From NCBI GenBank assembly GCA_050015355.1, contig JBEKBO010000069.1, positions 1-24,434 of the forward strand: 24,434 nt of DNA. Reading direction: 5' to 3'. This document shows, in pieces, positions 1 to 7,260 of this stretch. Made by a program: the position numbers and the translations under genes. The first letter of the stretch is position 1. Each line of letters opens with the position of its first letter. The stretch is from CAWBRT01 sp050015355. Lineage in GTDB: Bacteria; Acidobacteriota; Terriglobia; Terriglobales; Acidobacteriaceae. The notes beneath the pieces are model-generated. The model was not told the DNA's origin. It made no database searches and worked only from the letters and a program-made list of their open reading frames with translations.

Positions 1-250
1 ACGTGGCTTCAGTCGAGGTTTACCACCTCCGCTGGGGCCGCATTGGTCGGCTAGAATCAACTGAGTTTCCAAAACCACCCTTGCCCCCGCCTGTTCGTTA
101 GCTTATCGACGGATTAGGGTGCTGACCGGGCACGCCGGTTGCCGTTGTGCGTTACGGCTACAGCGTGCTGACTCCGCACTTTCCTCCCAGCCGCAGGCAA
201 CTCAGAGGCATGCTCAGCCCTCTGTAGTAGCCACGATCAAAAGGGGGCCT

Positions 251-637
251 ATGATGCATGGCGGAGCTGGTCCGGATCGAAGTTTCATTTCCATGCAAGA
301 TGCCGTGTTGTGTATTGACTGCGAGGTAGTCAGCACCAGCTCGAATGACAAATGCCCGGTTTGCAGTAGCCGCTCGCTATTCAGTCTTGCGCGGATGTTA
401 GGGGGAACTCTGTCTGACCGAAAAACAGAATTCGGGAAAGAGCGAGGCGGCCCCGTGAAATACGACCTCGATATCACGCTCAAGGTAAAAGAGATGACGG
501 CAAAAGACCTGAACGACGCAATCACTTCGATCAACCGGCTAACCATGCCGGGCCGCGGTTGCCTGTTGGAGTCTTTCCACATCAACGTGGATTCCTACGT
601 CGACAGCGGCGAGGAAAGCAGGGCGAAAGCCGCGTAA
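251..637 (+). CDS. small zinc-ribbon-like hypothetical protein
   Basis: This 128-residue protein is not a family I can name. It carries a CxxC pair (CIDC, about residues 20–23) and a CPVC pair about 14 residues later, the four-cysteine pattern of a small zinc ribbon, so a metal-binding or adaptor role is possible. The rest is charged and polar with no membrane segment. The reading frame stays open upstream to a GTG at 119. I chose the ATG at 251 because AAGGGGG lies about 5 bases before it; a second ATG follows directly at 254. The upstream 250 bases show no other gene. No operon partner is evident: the next gene starts about 240 bases downstream. Coding status is well supported by the motif and ribosome site; function is unknown. 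Confidence 0.7.
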   Translation: MMHGGAGPDRSFISMQDAVLCIDCEVVSTSSNDKCPVCSSRSLFSLARMLGGTLSDRKTEFGKERGGPVKYDLDITLKVKEMTAKDLNDAITSINRLTMPGRGCLLESFHINVDSYVDSGEESRAKAA

Positions 638-782
638 GAGTCGGACGCTGGCATGTCAAACAAGCACGCGCGTTACAGGCGTCGACTTCAGAAACCGAGG
701 TGGACGGCTTACAGAGCCGCAATTCGTCCTTTGAGTACCACTTAGTGGCTGGGATTCAGCCCACGTTGCCGATATTCCTCCG

Positions 783-810
783 TTGACATTGACAGCCGTT
801 GATGTACTCT
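783..810 (+). promoter_or_regulatory. possible sigma-70 promoter for the exported KA-rich protein
   Basis: TTGACA at 783–788 is followed after 16 bases by TACTCT at 805–810, a weak match to the −10 consensus (only T, A and the final T agree). A second TTGACA overlaps at 789–794 but has no good −10. The site is 70 bases upstream of the ATG at 880. This is pattern matching only. Confidence 0.25.
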
Positions 811-879
811 CGCCAGAGTAGTCTCAGGAACGCCAGCGTTTCGTCAATCAGTGCTCAAGCACAATATCCCGGAGGATGA

Positions 880-1221
880 ATGAAGCTCAGATCCGTTTTG
901 TGCCTGCTGATCGTTGCAGGCTTGCTCTCGTTGACGCTCGCTGCCGACGACAAAAGCGCGAGCAAGCAGGCGCAGGGCGTGAAGCAAAACTCTCAAGCCG
1001 CAACCAAGGCAGCCAGTCCCGAAAAAGCCAAGGCCCAATCGGGCAAAGGATTCGATACGAAGGGCTCATACACGCCCGCCGTGAAGGCAGGTCCAGTGAC
1101 GAAACAGGACCCGAAAGCCGTTGCCAAGCGTGAAAACGCGGCTCAGAAGGAACGCGACAAGGCGACCGCTAAGAAGGTCAAGTTGGACGATCCCAAGCGA
1201 GCCCCGCCGTCTCCCAAATAG
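880..1221 (+). CDS. small exported lysine/alanine-rich protein
   Basis: This is a 113-residue protein with a clear N-terminal signal peptide: basic start MKLR, a hydrophobic core (VLCLLIVAGLLSLTL) and an AA cleavage region near residues 21–22. The mature part is about 90 residues, with roughly 19 lysines and much Ala, Gln, Ser and Pro. It has no predicted globular core and is probably disordered and strongly basic. GGAGG at 871–875 sits 4 bases before the ATG, which fixes the start. A strong terminator follows the stop by 29 bases, so it is a single-gene transcript. A role in binding acidic cell-surface polymers or nucleic acid would fit the charge but is a guess; I recognise no family. Confidence 0.75.
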   Translation: MKLRSVLCLLIVAGLLSLTLAADDKSASKQAQGVKQNSQAATKAASPEKAKAQSGKGFDTKGSYTPAVKAGPVTKQDPKAVAKRENAAQKERDKATAKKVKLDDPKRAPPSPK

Positions 1222-1250
1222 ACCCAAGATGGGTTAGGCCGTGCAATGTA

Positions 1251-1276
1251 CCCCGGTTTGCGAACCGGGGTTTTTT
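1251..1276 (+). terminator. rho-independent terminator
   Basis: A perfect 8-bp stem CCCCGGTT/AACCGGGG (1251–1258 with 1263–1270) with a TGCG loop is followed directly by six T. It sits 29 bases after the stop codon of the exported basic protein and ends that transcript. Confidence 0.9.
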
Positions 1277-1405
1277 GCTGGGGTTCCTCAAAATGCGCAC
1301 CTCCGCCGGGGCCCGGCGCGCCCGGTTGCTCTGCATGAGAATATGCCTTTCGCCAAACTGCTCTAAACTACTCTGGGTTGAGTGGCGCCGCGAGGGTTGA
1401 GTAGC

Positions 1406-2740
1406 ATGAAAAGCAGCAAGGTGAGCGGGCAGGATGAAAGCAAGCAAGTTGGGCTGAGCTGTCGCGAAAGGTTGAAGCGATCCGAACAGTCAAAGTGGGA
1501 TGTGGGCCGGCGTTTACACGATCCGGTCGAAGTGCTGATTGCCGCGAACAAAGGTCGAATTCCCGAGCTGTTGCCCATCAAGATGGGAAGGATGGCGGCA
1601 TCTCCTTTTGGATTCTTCCGAGGCGCGGTCCCGCTCATGGCCGCGGATCTGGCTACTCTCCCCGTGACGAAGATCGAAGCCCAAATCTGCGGCGACGCCC
1701 ACGTCCGGAACATGGGCTGCTTTGCCACACCCGACGGCCGCCTGGTCTTTGACATCAACGATTTCGACGAGACGGTCTGGGGACCGTGGGAGTGGGACGT
1801 AAAGCGGCTGGCGACCAGCTTGATCCTCGCGGGAAGGGAAGCGGGAAATTCCGACCGGCTCTGTCAGCAATCCGTGCAGCTTCTGATGCGTTCCTATCGC
1901 GAAGCCATGCTCCGGTTCGCGAAATTGCCGTGGCTGGACATGGCTAGGATGCGCGTACACCGGTTGCTGGAGGGAGATCCGGTCCGGTCGGTCCTGCACA
2001 AAGCAGCGAGAGCAACACCGTTGCAAAATCTTGAAAAGCTGACCGCCCTGCGGCGCGACGGATCGCGCATTTTCAAAGAGGCAAAACCGTTTCTCACGCG
2101 CGTCGTGAACCCTCTGAGCACCACGATTTTGCGGGCCTTGGGAAGCTATCGCAAAACGCTGGCGCCCGAGCGGCAGCACGTTCTGAGCTTCTATCGGCCG
2201 GCGGATATCGCATTCAAGGTGGTGGGCACCGGCAGCGTTGCGACGCACGATTATGTCGTGCTGCACTTCGGCAATGGTTCTCGTGACCCGCTTTTCTTGC
2301 AGGTCAAGGAAGAACCTCCTTCCGCCTATGCGCCTTATCTTCGCAACGCCAATTCCGTCGGCAACCAGGGCCAGCGCGTCGTAGAGGGGCAACGCCGCAT
2401 GCAAACACAATCCGATTTGTTGCTGGGCTGGACCCGGTTTGGCGGGCGCGACTATCTGGTAAGGCAGTTGAGCGACCACAAAGCATCGATTGACAACGAG
2501 GATCTCCACGGCAAAGGGATTCTGTTGTATGCGCACACCTCCGGGGAGATTCTTGCCAAAGGCCATGCGCGCTCCGGAGACCCATGCGTGCTGGCAGCCT
2601 ACATCGGGTCAGGAACGAAGCTCGACAAGGCAATTGAGAAATTCGCCATCACTTATGCGGATCAGATGACGCTGGATTATGAGAGGTTCAGGGATTCGAT
2701 ACGCAACGGGCGCATCAAGGCTTCGCGCCATCCGTTCTGA
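1406..2740 (+). CDS. DUF2252 family protein
   Basis: This 444-residue cytoplasmic protein matches the DUF2252 family as I recall it. Key blocks are GDAHVRNMG (about 96–104) and DINDFDET (about 116–123), then WEWDVKRLATS, a glycine loop GTGSVATHDY (from about 274) and FLQVKEE (about 297–303). The family is usually described as having an aminoglycoside-phosphotransferase/kinase-like fold: the GDAH...N and DxNDFD blocks resemble catalytic and metal-binding loops. The substrate is not established. Length is normal for the family. The frame is open back to a GTG at 1382, but the ATG at 1406 has GAGGG (1392–1396) at a suitable distance, while the GTG has no ribosome site. It stands alone, convergent with the membrane-protein gene that ends at 2877. 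Confidence 0.85.
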   Translation: MKSSKVSGQDESKQVGLSCRERLKRSEQSKWDVGRRLHDPVEVLIAANKGRIPELLPIKMGRMAASPFGFFRGAVPLMAADLATLPVTKIEAQICGDAHVRNMGCFATPDGRLVFDINDFDETVWGPWEWDVKRLATSLILAGREAGNSDRLCQQSVQLLMRSYREAMLRFAKLPWLDMARMRVHRLLEGDPVRSVLHKAARATPLQNLEKLTALRRDGSRIFKEAKPFLTRVVNPLSTTILRALGSYRKTLAPERQHVLSFYRPADIAFKVVGTGSVATHDYVVLHFGNGSRDPLFLQVKEEPPSAYAPYLRNANSVGNQGQRVVEGQRRMQTQSDLLLGWTRFGGRDYLVRQLSDHKASIDNEDLHGKGILLYAHTSGEILAKGHARSGDPCVLAAYIGSGTKLDKAIEKFAITYADQMTLDYERFRDSIRNGRIKASRHPF

Positions 2741-2876
2741 AGTTATTGGCTGCCAGATTTTGCCGCGCCGCTTGCAGAGAGTCATCCCGCGTGACGGCGC
2801 AACTGGGACAGCCGGAATCCTCAGTTGCTGTTTCTGTAAGTGATGGAGGCATCGAGCCTGCATCCGTGAATTCGGT

Positions 2877-4373
2877 CTAATTCAACCGGCAGACCATCAA
2901 TTGCGCATTTTCATAAGGACAAGCGAACCCCAAGTTTGAGGGCTTCTCGAGCACAACCCAGTTGACGCCGTAAGTTTGCTTCAAACGCTCGAAGTCCGTT
3001 CGTTGAAAGTTTTTCCAGCCGCTCTGTGCTCGCATCTGTTCCTGCCATGTTTCCGCCAAAGCCGGGAAGAGCGAAACCGCGGCTGAATCCTTGACATTAT
3101 CGGCGAGCATCGAGCGCTCAGCGAGGGCACGAAATCCGTGCTGCTCTTCCGTCTCGAAATTCATGTGGTCTGGGTTCAGCGCGAAATAAGCATCGACCGG
3201 CGTGTTATCCCGAATCCACAGAAATGACTGCACCCAGGGATTGGGCGAGGACGCTCCGGGCAGTTCGAGATGCGGCGTGGCAGGGAACAGCTCCCGCTGC
3301 GCAAAGAACATGCCTGCGCAAATGGGAAGAAACAAAACCACCCATCGCCAAACATGCCGTTTTAGCAGAAAGTGTCCCAACAATCCGCCAGAGAAGACAA
3401 ACAGCAGGACATAAGTCAGGTGCAGGTATCGCATGGGCTGGAGCAACGTAAACTGCTCAAACCGCGCCGGAACCGTGATGACGAGCCCGAGGAAGAAGAA
3501 GAGCAGCCCGAACAAGGTTAGCGCTTTGCACATCAAGTCGAGTTCGGTGAGCTGTTGCTTGCGCGCAATGCGGCGAAACCACCAAAAAATAACGAACGGA
3601 GCGACGATGCCTACCCACTCGTACCATTCCCAGCGCAGAAGAAAGAAGTAGGACCGGCTCTGGAGCGCTTCGTGGTATGCACTCGAAACCGGCGGAAACA
3701 GACCCAGCGGAAGCAACATGGCCACCGCGCTTTTATGCAGACGGGGTGTGCTCGAAATCCATCGCACCGCAATCAGGATCAGCGCAAAGGAAACGCCGAA
3801 CACGCTCATCAGAGGATGAATTGCGGCCGTAAACAAAGCCCACAATCCAACTCGCAGATACCGCCGCTCGGTCGTGTCTGCCACGATCATTAGCACCGAT
3901 GCGGTGGAGAGCGAACGTGTGTTCAAGTATTGATCCATGATGTACAGCCGCGTTCCCGCCACCGGAAGCGTCAGCAGCGAGGCAACCAGTGCAACTCCAC
4001 CCCAGTTTGCCAACGGATCGGGAAAGACCATGCGGCCAATTCTCCAGCAACCCAGCAGCAGCGTGAAAACACTGGCCGCCTGCCACAACAGTAGAGCCCA
4101 ATCGAATGGCAGATGGGTAATTCGAACCGATGCGGCGATAAGGTTGGGAAACAGTGTCATCCCCCCTTGCGACGCAAAAAATCCAGTGTTGTAGGGATAA
4201 AGTTCCGGGTTGAGCAGCTTCTTGATTCCGGGCAGATAAATTTCCGCGTCCTCAATGTATGGGTGGTATCCATGCACTGCCAGTGCAGCAGCCGTGATAC
4301 CTAACAGCAGTCCTAACTGCCGTAGCGTTAGCCGGTTGGTCGCAATCTTCCTTATCATTGGCTGCAAAATCAT
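2877..4373 (-). CDS. polytopic membrane protein, possibly GT-C-like
   Basis: This integral membrane protein of about 498 residues has roughly ten hydrophobic segments from residue ~20 to ~350, then a soluble C-terminal domain of about 130 residues. After the first membrane segment is an acidic loop, HPYIEDAEIYLPG, which resembles the first-loop acidic motif of GT-C glycosyltransferases. The soluble tail (WIRDNTPVDAYF, then FRALAERS) resembles the tail of DUF6798-type membrane proteins from memory. It lies 69 bases downstream of the family 2 glycosyltransferase on the same strand. Together they suggest synthesis and transfer of a lipid-linked sugar at the inner membrane, but no substrate can be named. 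The start is uncertain: TTG 4382, ATG 4373 and ATG 4358 are in frame and none has a clear ribosome site; a 15-base tandem duplication made the repeated QPMI there. Confidence 0.75.
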   Translation of the reverse strand: MILQPMIRKIATNRLTLRQLGLLLGITAAALAVHGYHPYIEDAEIYLPGIKKLLNPELYPYNTGFFASQGGMTLFPNLIAASVRITHLPFDWALLLWQAASVFTLLLGCWRIGRMVFPDPLANWGGVALVASLLTLPVAGTRLYIMDQYLNTRSLSTASVLMIVADTTERRYLRVGLWALFTAAIHPLMSVFGVSFALILIAVRWISSTPRLHKSAVAMLLPLGLFPPVSSAYHEALQSRSYFFLLRWEWYEWVGIVAPFVIFWWFRRIARKQQLTELDLMCKALTLFGLLFFFLGLVITVPARFEQFTLLQPMRYLHLTYVLLFVFSGGLLGHFLLKRHVWRWVVLFLPICAGMFFAQRELFPATPHLELPGASSPNPWVQSFLWIRDNTPVDAYFALNPDHMNFETEEQHGFRALAERSMLADNVKDSAAVSLFPALAETWQEQMRAQSGWKNFQRTDFERLKQTYGVNWVVLEKPSNLGFACPYENAQLMVCRLN

Positions 4374-4383
4374 TGGCTGCAAA
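4354..4383 (-). repeat. 15-bp tandem duplication at a start codon
   Basis: ATCATTGGCTGCAAA occurs twice in direct succession (4354–4368 and 4369–4383). Because 15 is a multiple of three, it duplicates the coding start in frame, giving two candidate ATGs (4373 and 4358) with near-identical surroundings. Confidence 0.85.
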
Positions 4384-4442
4384 GCTAGATCGTTTTATTC
4401 CGAACGGACGGTATGCTCTTGAGGTATCAACGACATTTCCCG

Positions 4443-5249
4443 CTACTTCGCTTGGCTGGCCAGTGAATCGCGTGAGTAGTAACTCGCGATGTCTGACTCT
4501 AGCGTGCGTCCTTCATCACTGAGAAACTGAAAGTGAGCGATGCCCCATTTTTGTAGAGCAAACTGCATGGTCGTTCGAAGCACACCCAGTCCGTAAACAA
4601 CACTACGGAGGAGATTGATGGAGGAGGCCTCCTTGAAATATTTCGTTGGGCAGGAAACTTCTCCGACACGGAAGCCGAAATGAACGCACTGCGCCAGCAC
4701 CTGGTTATCAAAAACGAAGTCGTCCGAGTTTTCAAGTAGGGGCAGCTTCAGCAATACGTCGCGGCTGAATGCGCGATATCCCGTATGGTACTCGGAAAGC
4801 TTTACGCCCAGGAACAGATTCTCAAATGCGGTCAAAAAGCGATTTGCCACGTATTTATAAAGAGGCATTCCGCCGCGGAGAGCCATGCCGCCTATGATTC
4901 GTGAGCCGAGAGCAACGTCGTATACGTCGTATGCGACCATGCTGGCCATTGCTGTAATCAGCCGCGGAGTGTACTGGTAGTCGGGATGGAGCATGATCAC
5001 TACGTCGGCTCCGGTGGCCAAAGCTTCACGGTAACAGGTCTGCTGATTCCTGCCATATCCGTAATTACGGTTGTGAACGAAGCAGATAAGGCCTAGCTGG
5101 TTCGCTATCTCAACTGTCCGGTCAGAGCTGTGGTCGTCGACCAGAATCACATCATCCACCAGCTCTGGCACTTCCGAAATCGTAGTTTCCAGCGTCTTTT
5201 CGGCGTTGTATGTCGGCAAGACCACCGCGATGCGTTTACCACCTATCAT
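4443..5249 (-). CDS. family 2 glycosyltransferase (dolichyl-phosphate-mannose-synthase-like)
   Basis: This 268-residue protein has a GT-A fold glycosyltransferase pattern: PTYNAEKTL (about 12–20), VDDHSSD (about 37–43), and HPDYQY (about 88–93) in the place of the usual DADGQ metal-binding motif, followed by SRIIGG and HTGYRAFSRD. These are typical of transferases that use a nucleotide sugar to load polyprenyl phosphate or another acceptor at the inner-membrane face. It has no C-terminal membrane segments. I chose the ATG at 5249 because GGAGA lies about 6 bases upstream; the longer frame to 5303 would start with TTG without a ribosome site. It is the first gene of a pair with the membrane protein at 2877–4373, a common arrangement of a cytoplasmic sugar loader followed by a membrane transferase or flippase-like partner. 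The sugar is unknown. Confidence 0.88.
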   Translation of the reverse strand: MIGGKRIAVVLPTYNAEKTLETTISEVPELVDDVILVDDHSSDRTVEIANQLGLICFVHNRNYGYGRNQQTCYREALATGADVVIMLHPDYQYTPRLITAMASMVAYDVYDVALGSRIIGGMALRGGMPLYKYVANRFLTAFENLFLGVKLSEYHTGYRAFSRDVLLKLPLLENSDDFVFDNQVLAQCVHFGFRVGEVSCPTKYFKEASSINLLRSVVYGLGVLRTTMQFALQKWGIAHFQFLSDEGRTLESDIASYYSRDSLASQAK

Positions 5250-6030
5250 TCTGCTTCTCCGAATTACTTCTCCGAGGGAGCTGTGCCACACAAACAACCA
5301 CAATTATCCAGCATCGCCAACACTGGACATGCGTCAGCCTTGCTATAAATCTCGCTAGAACACCGATCTCACGGAGTAAACGACTTTATCTTAACCCGGC
5401 TTGTGCTCTCGTAGCAATTCGACTCCTATGAGCATTGTGTTTCCCAGACGATCACGGCCCATGCGGCGAGAATCGCGAGCAGGGGATCAAAAAATCCTCT
5501 TAGCCTGACGTATGTGAGTGCGGCTGGCAAGTGCGGCGTGCGGTATGTCCCCGAGTGCCTTCGCCACGCCATTTACAGGTGGACAGGTTTCGGGAGTTTT
5601 GACCGACAGTGCCTCGCAGTCTGTTGCGCCATCGCGGGCTTTCGCCGCAGACCGCCTGACGCAAGGTAGAGCAACCGTGCAGTCTTAGCGCGACGAATCA
5701 ATGGGCGAAGTGTTTATCCACTTAGCCGCCGATGTTTGAACAGGCTTTACGCACATTTTACACGTGTCGCATTGCCAGCCCATGGCCTAGAATTGGACAA
5801 TCTTTGAGAGCTCAATCAAATGACCGCGAAGGTGCTTCCGTTTTTGCCTTGAAACCCCAACTGGCCGATATGGCAGGCAGTCGGTCCGTGGTTTCTAGCC
5901 TTTCGGTTTGCAGTAGCGCAGTATTAGTGTGAGACAGTCTACCCGGCGCGTGCGCTTCTCCAGGCGGCAATGGGAGGACATCGAAGTCTGCAATCGATCG
6001 TTGCCGAGCAGAAATGTGGAGTGGCCGAGA
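5250..6030. other. intergenic region, 780 bp, no supported gene
   Basis: This gap separates the divergent glycosyltransferase (−) and DUF5666 (+) units and must hold both promoters. I see no convincing −35/−10 pair. Short open frames exist, for example from an ATG at 5545 (47 codons) and at 5732 (66 codons). They lack ribosome sites and recognisable motifs, so I leave them out. Confidence 0.6.
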
Positions 6031-7227
6031 ATGTACTTGAGAAGAAATCTGGTTTTTGCGCTCGCCGTTTGCGCGGGGATGAGCGCGCCGAGGCTGGTAG
6101 GGCTTGCCGGCGCGAGCTGCCTGCAAAGCGAAAGCGCGCCGCAGACATCCGCGAGTTCGCAGGCGAGAACGATGGGAACCGTGAAAGCCGTGACGGGCGA
6201 CAAGATCACGCTCGGCACCGACTCGGGAGCCGAGGTTACTGTGGTTGTGCCGGACTCCACGCGCATTGTTCGCGTTGCCCCCGGGCAGAAGGACCTGAAA
6301 GACGCAGCTCCAATCGGCTTGCAGGATGTGCATGCCGGCGATCGCATCCTTGTCCGCGGTATCGGTTCCGGCGGGGGAGTTGTTCAGGCCACGTCCATCG
6401 TCCTGATGAAACAGCTCGATATTGCGGCAAAGCAGGAGCAGGAGCGCGCGGATTGGCAGAAGCGTGGCGTGGGCGGATTAGTCAGGGCCGTTGATCCCGC
6501 CGCGGGAACGGTTACGATTTCGACGGGAACTCCGGGGACAAAAAAAGCTGTATTGATCAGAATTTCGAGCGTCACCATCGTTCGACGCTATGCGCCGGAC
6601 TCGGTGAAGTTCGACGATGCAAAGCCCGGAAAGCTTGACGAGATAAGACCTGGGGACCAGCTTCGTGCGCGCGGGACATCGACGGCAAACGGAGATGAAC
6701 TTGGCGCGGAGGAAGTCGTGTCGGGGTCGTTCCGGAATATCGCGGGAACGGTTTCTTCCGTCAACCCAGGCGACAACTCAATCAGAGTGACCGATCTGGC
6801 CACGAAGCAGCCCGTTGTCGTCAAGATGACCTCTGACTCGCAACTGCGGAAGCTGCCACCCATGATCGCGCAGCGTGTTGCGCAAAGGCTCAAGGCGCCG
6901 GCGGAGTCCGCCAATGCCGGCGGACAAACCTCGTCCGGTCCGCCGTCCGGCAACGGAGCTCCGGCCACGCCTCCACGAGGCGGCGGAGCCACGGACTTGC
7001 AGCAGATCCTGCAACGTGTTCCGACCGCCACTCTGACGGAGTTACAGAAAGGCGATGCCGTGATGATCGTGGCTACCGAGGGCAAAGAGCCGGGACAAGT
7101 CACGGCCATCAGCTTGTTGAGCGGTGTTGAACCAATCCTTTCAGCTTCTCCGAGTGAGAGCCAGGCTTCCACGCTGCTATCGCCATGGAACCTTGGAACG
7201 AGCGGTGGAGAAGCCGGGGTGCAATAG
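6031..7227 (+). CDS. exported DUF5666-like repeat protein
   Basis: This 398-residue protein starts with a signal peptide (MYLRRNLVFALAVCAGM, cleavage probably around residues 25–32). It then has three related beta-rich units of about 80–90 residues. Each follows the scheme 'GTVxxV...ItL/VxD...V.V...S.I.k...l.dl..GD.l.arG...g...A..vv' (starting near GTVKAVTGD, GLVRAVDPA and GTVSSVNPG), the DUF5666 pattern as I recall it. A Gly/Pro-rich linker (about 295–318) precedes a last segment with LQKGDAVMIVATEG. I chose the ATG at 6031 because it starts the signal peptide and has GGAG 9 bases upstream; the frame is open back to 5929. It precedes the TonB-receptor-like gene by 33 bases. It is probably a periplasmic or outer-membrane-associated partner of that receptor; function unknown. 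Confidence 0.82.
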   Translation: MYLRRNLVFALAVCAGMSAPRLVGLAGASCLQSESAPQTSASSQARTMGTVKAVTGDKITLGTDSGAEVTVVVPDSTRIVRVAPGQKDLKDAAPIGLQDVHAGDRILVRGIGSGGGVVQATSIVLMKQLDIAAKQEQERADWQKRGVGGLVRAVDPAAGTVTISTGTPGTKKAVLIRISSVTIVRRYAPDSVKFDDAKPGKLDEIRPGDQLRARGTSTANGDELGAEEVVSGSFRNIAGTVSSVNPGDNSIRVTDLATKQPVVVKMTSDSQLRKLPPMIAQRVAQRLKAPAESANAGGQTSSGPPSGNGAPATPPRGGGATDLQQILQRVPTATLTELQKGDAVMIVATEGKEPGQVTAISLLSGVEPILSASPSESQASTLLSPWNLGTSGGEAGVQ

Positions 7228-7260
7228 ACGGAGATAACGAGGCTAGAGGTTCTTGGGAGA

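Noticed and set aside
5545..5932. Short frames in the 5.25–6.03 kb gap (from 5545 and 5732)
   Set aside because: Both lack a ribosome site and motifs. The phrase GGQVSGVLTD slightly recalls receptor N-termini but is too short to support a pseudogene.
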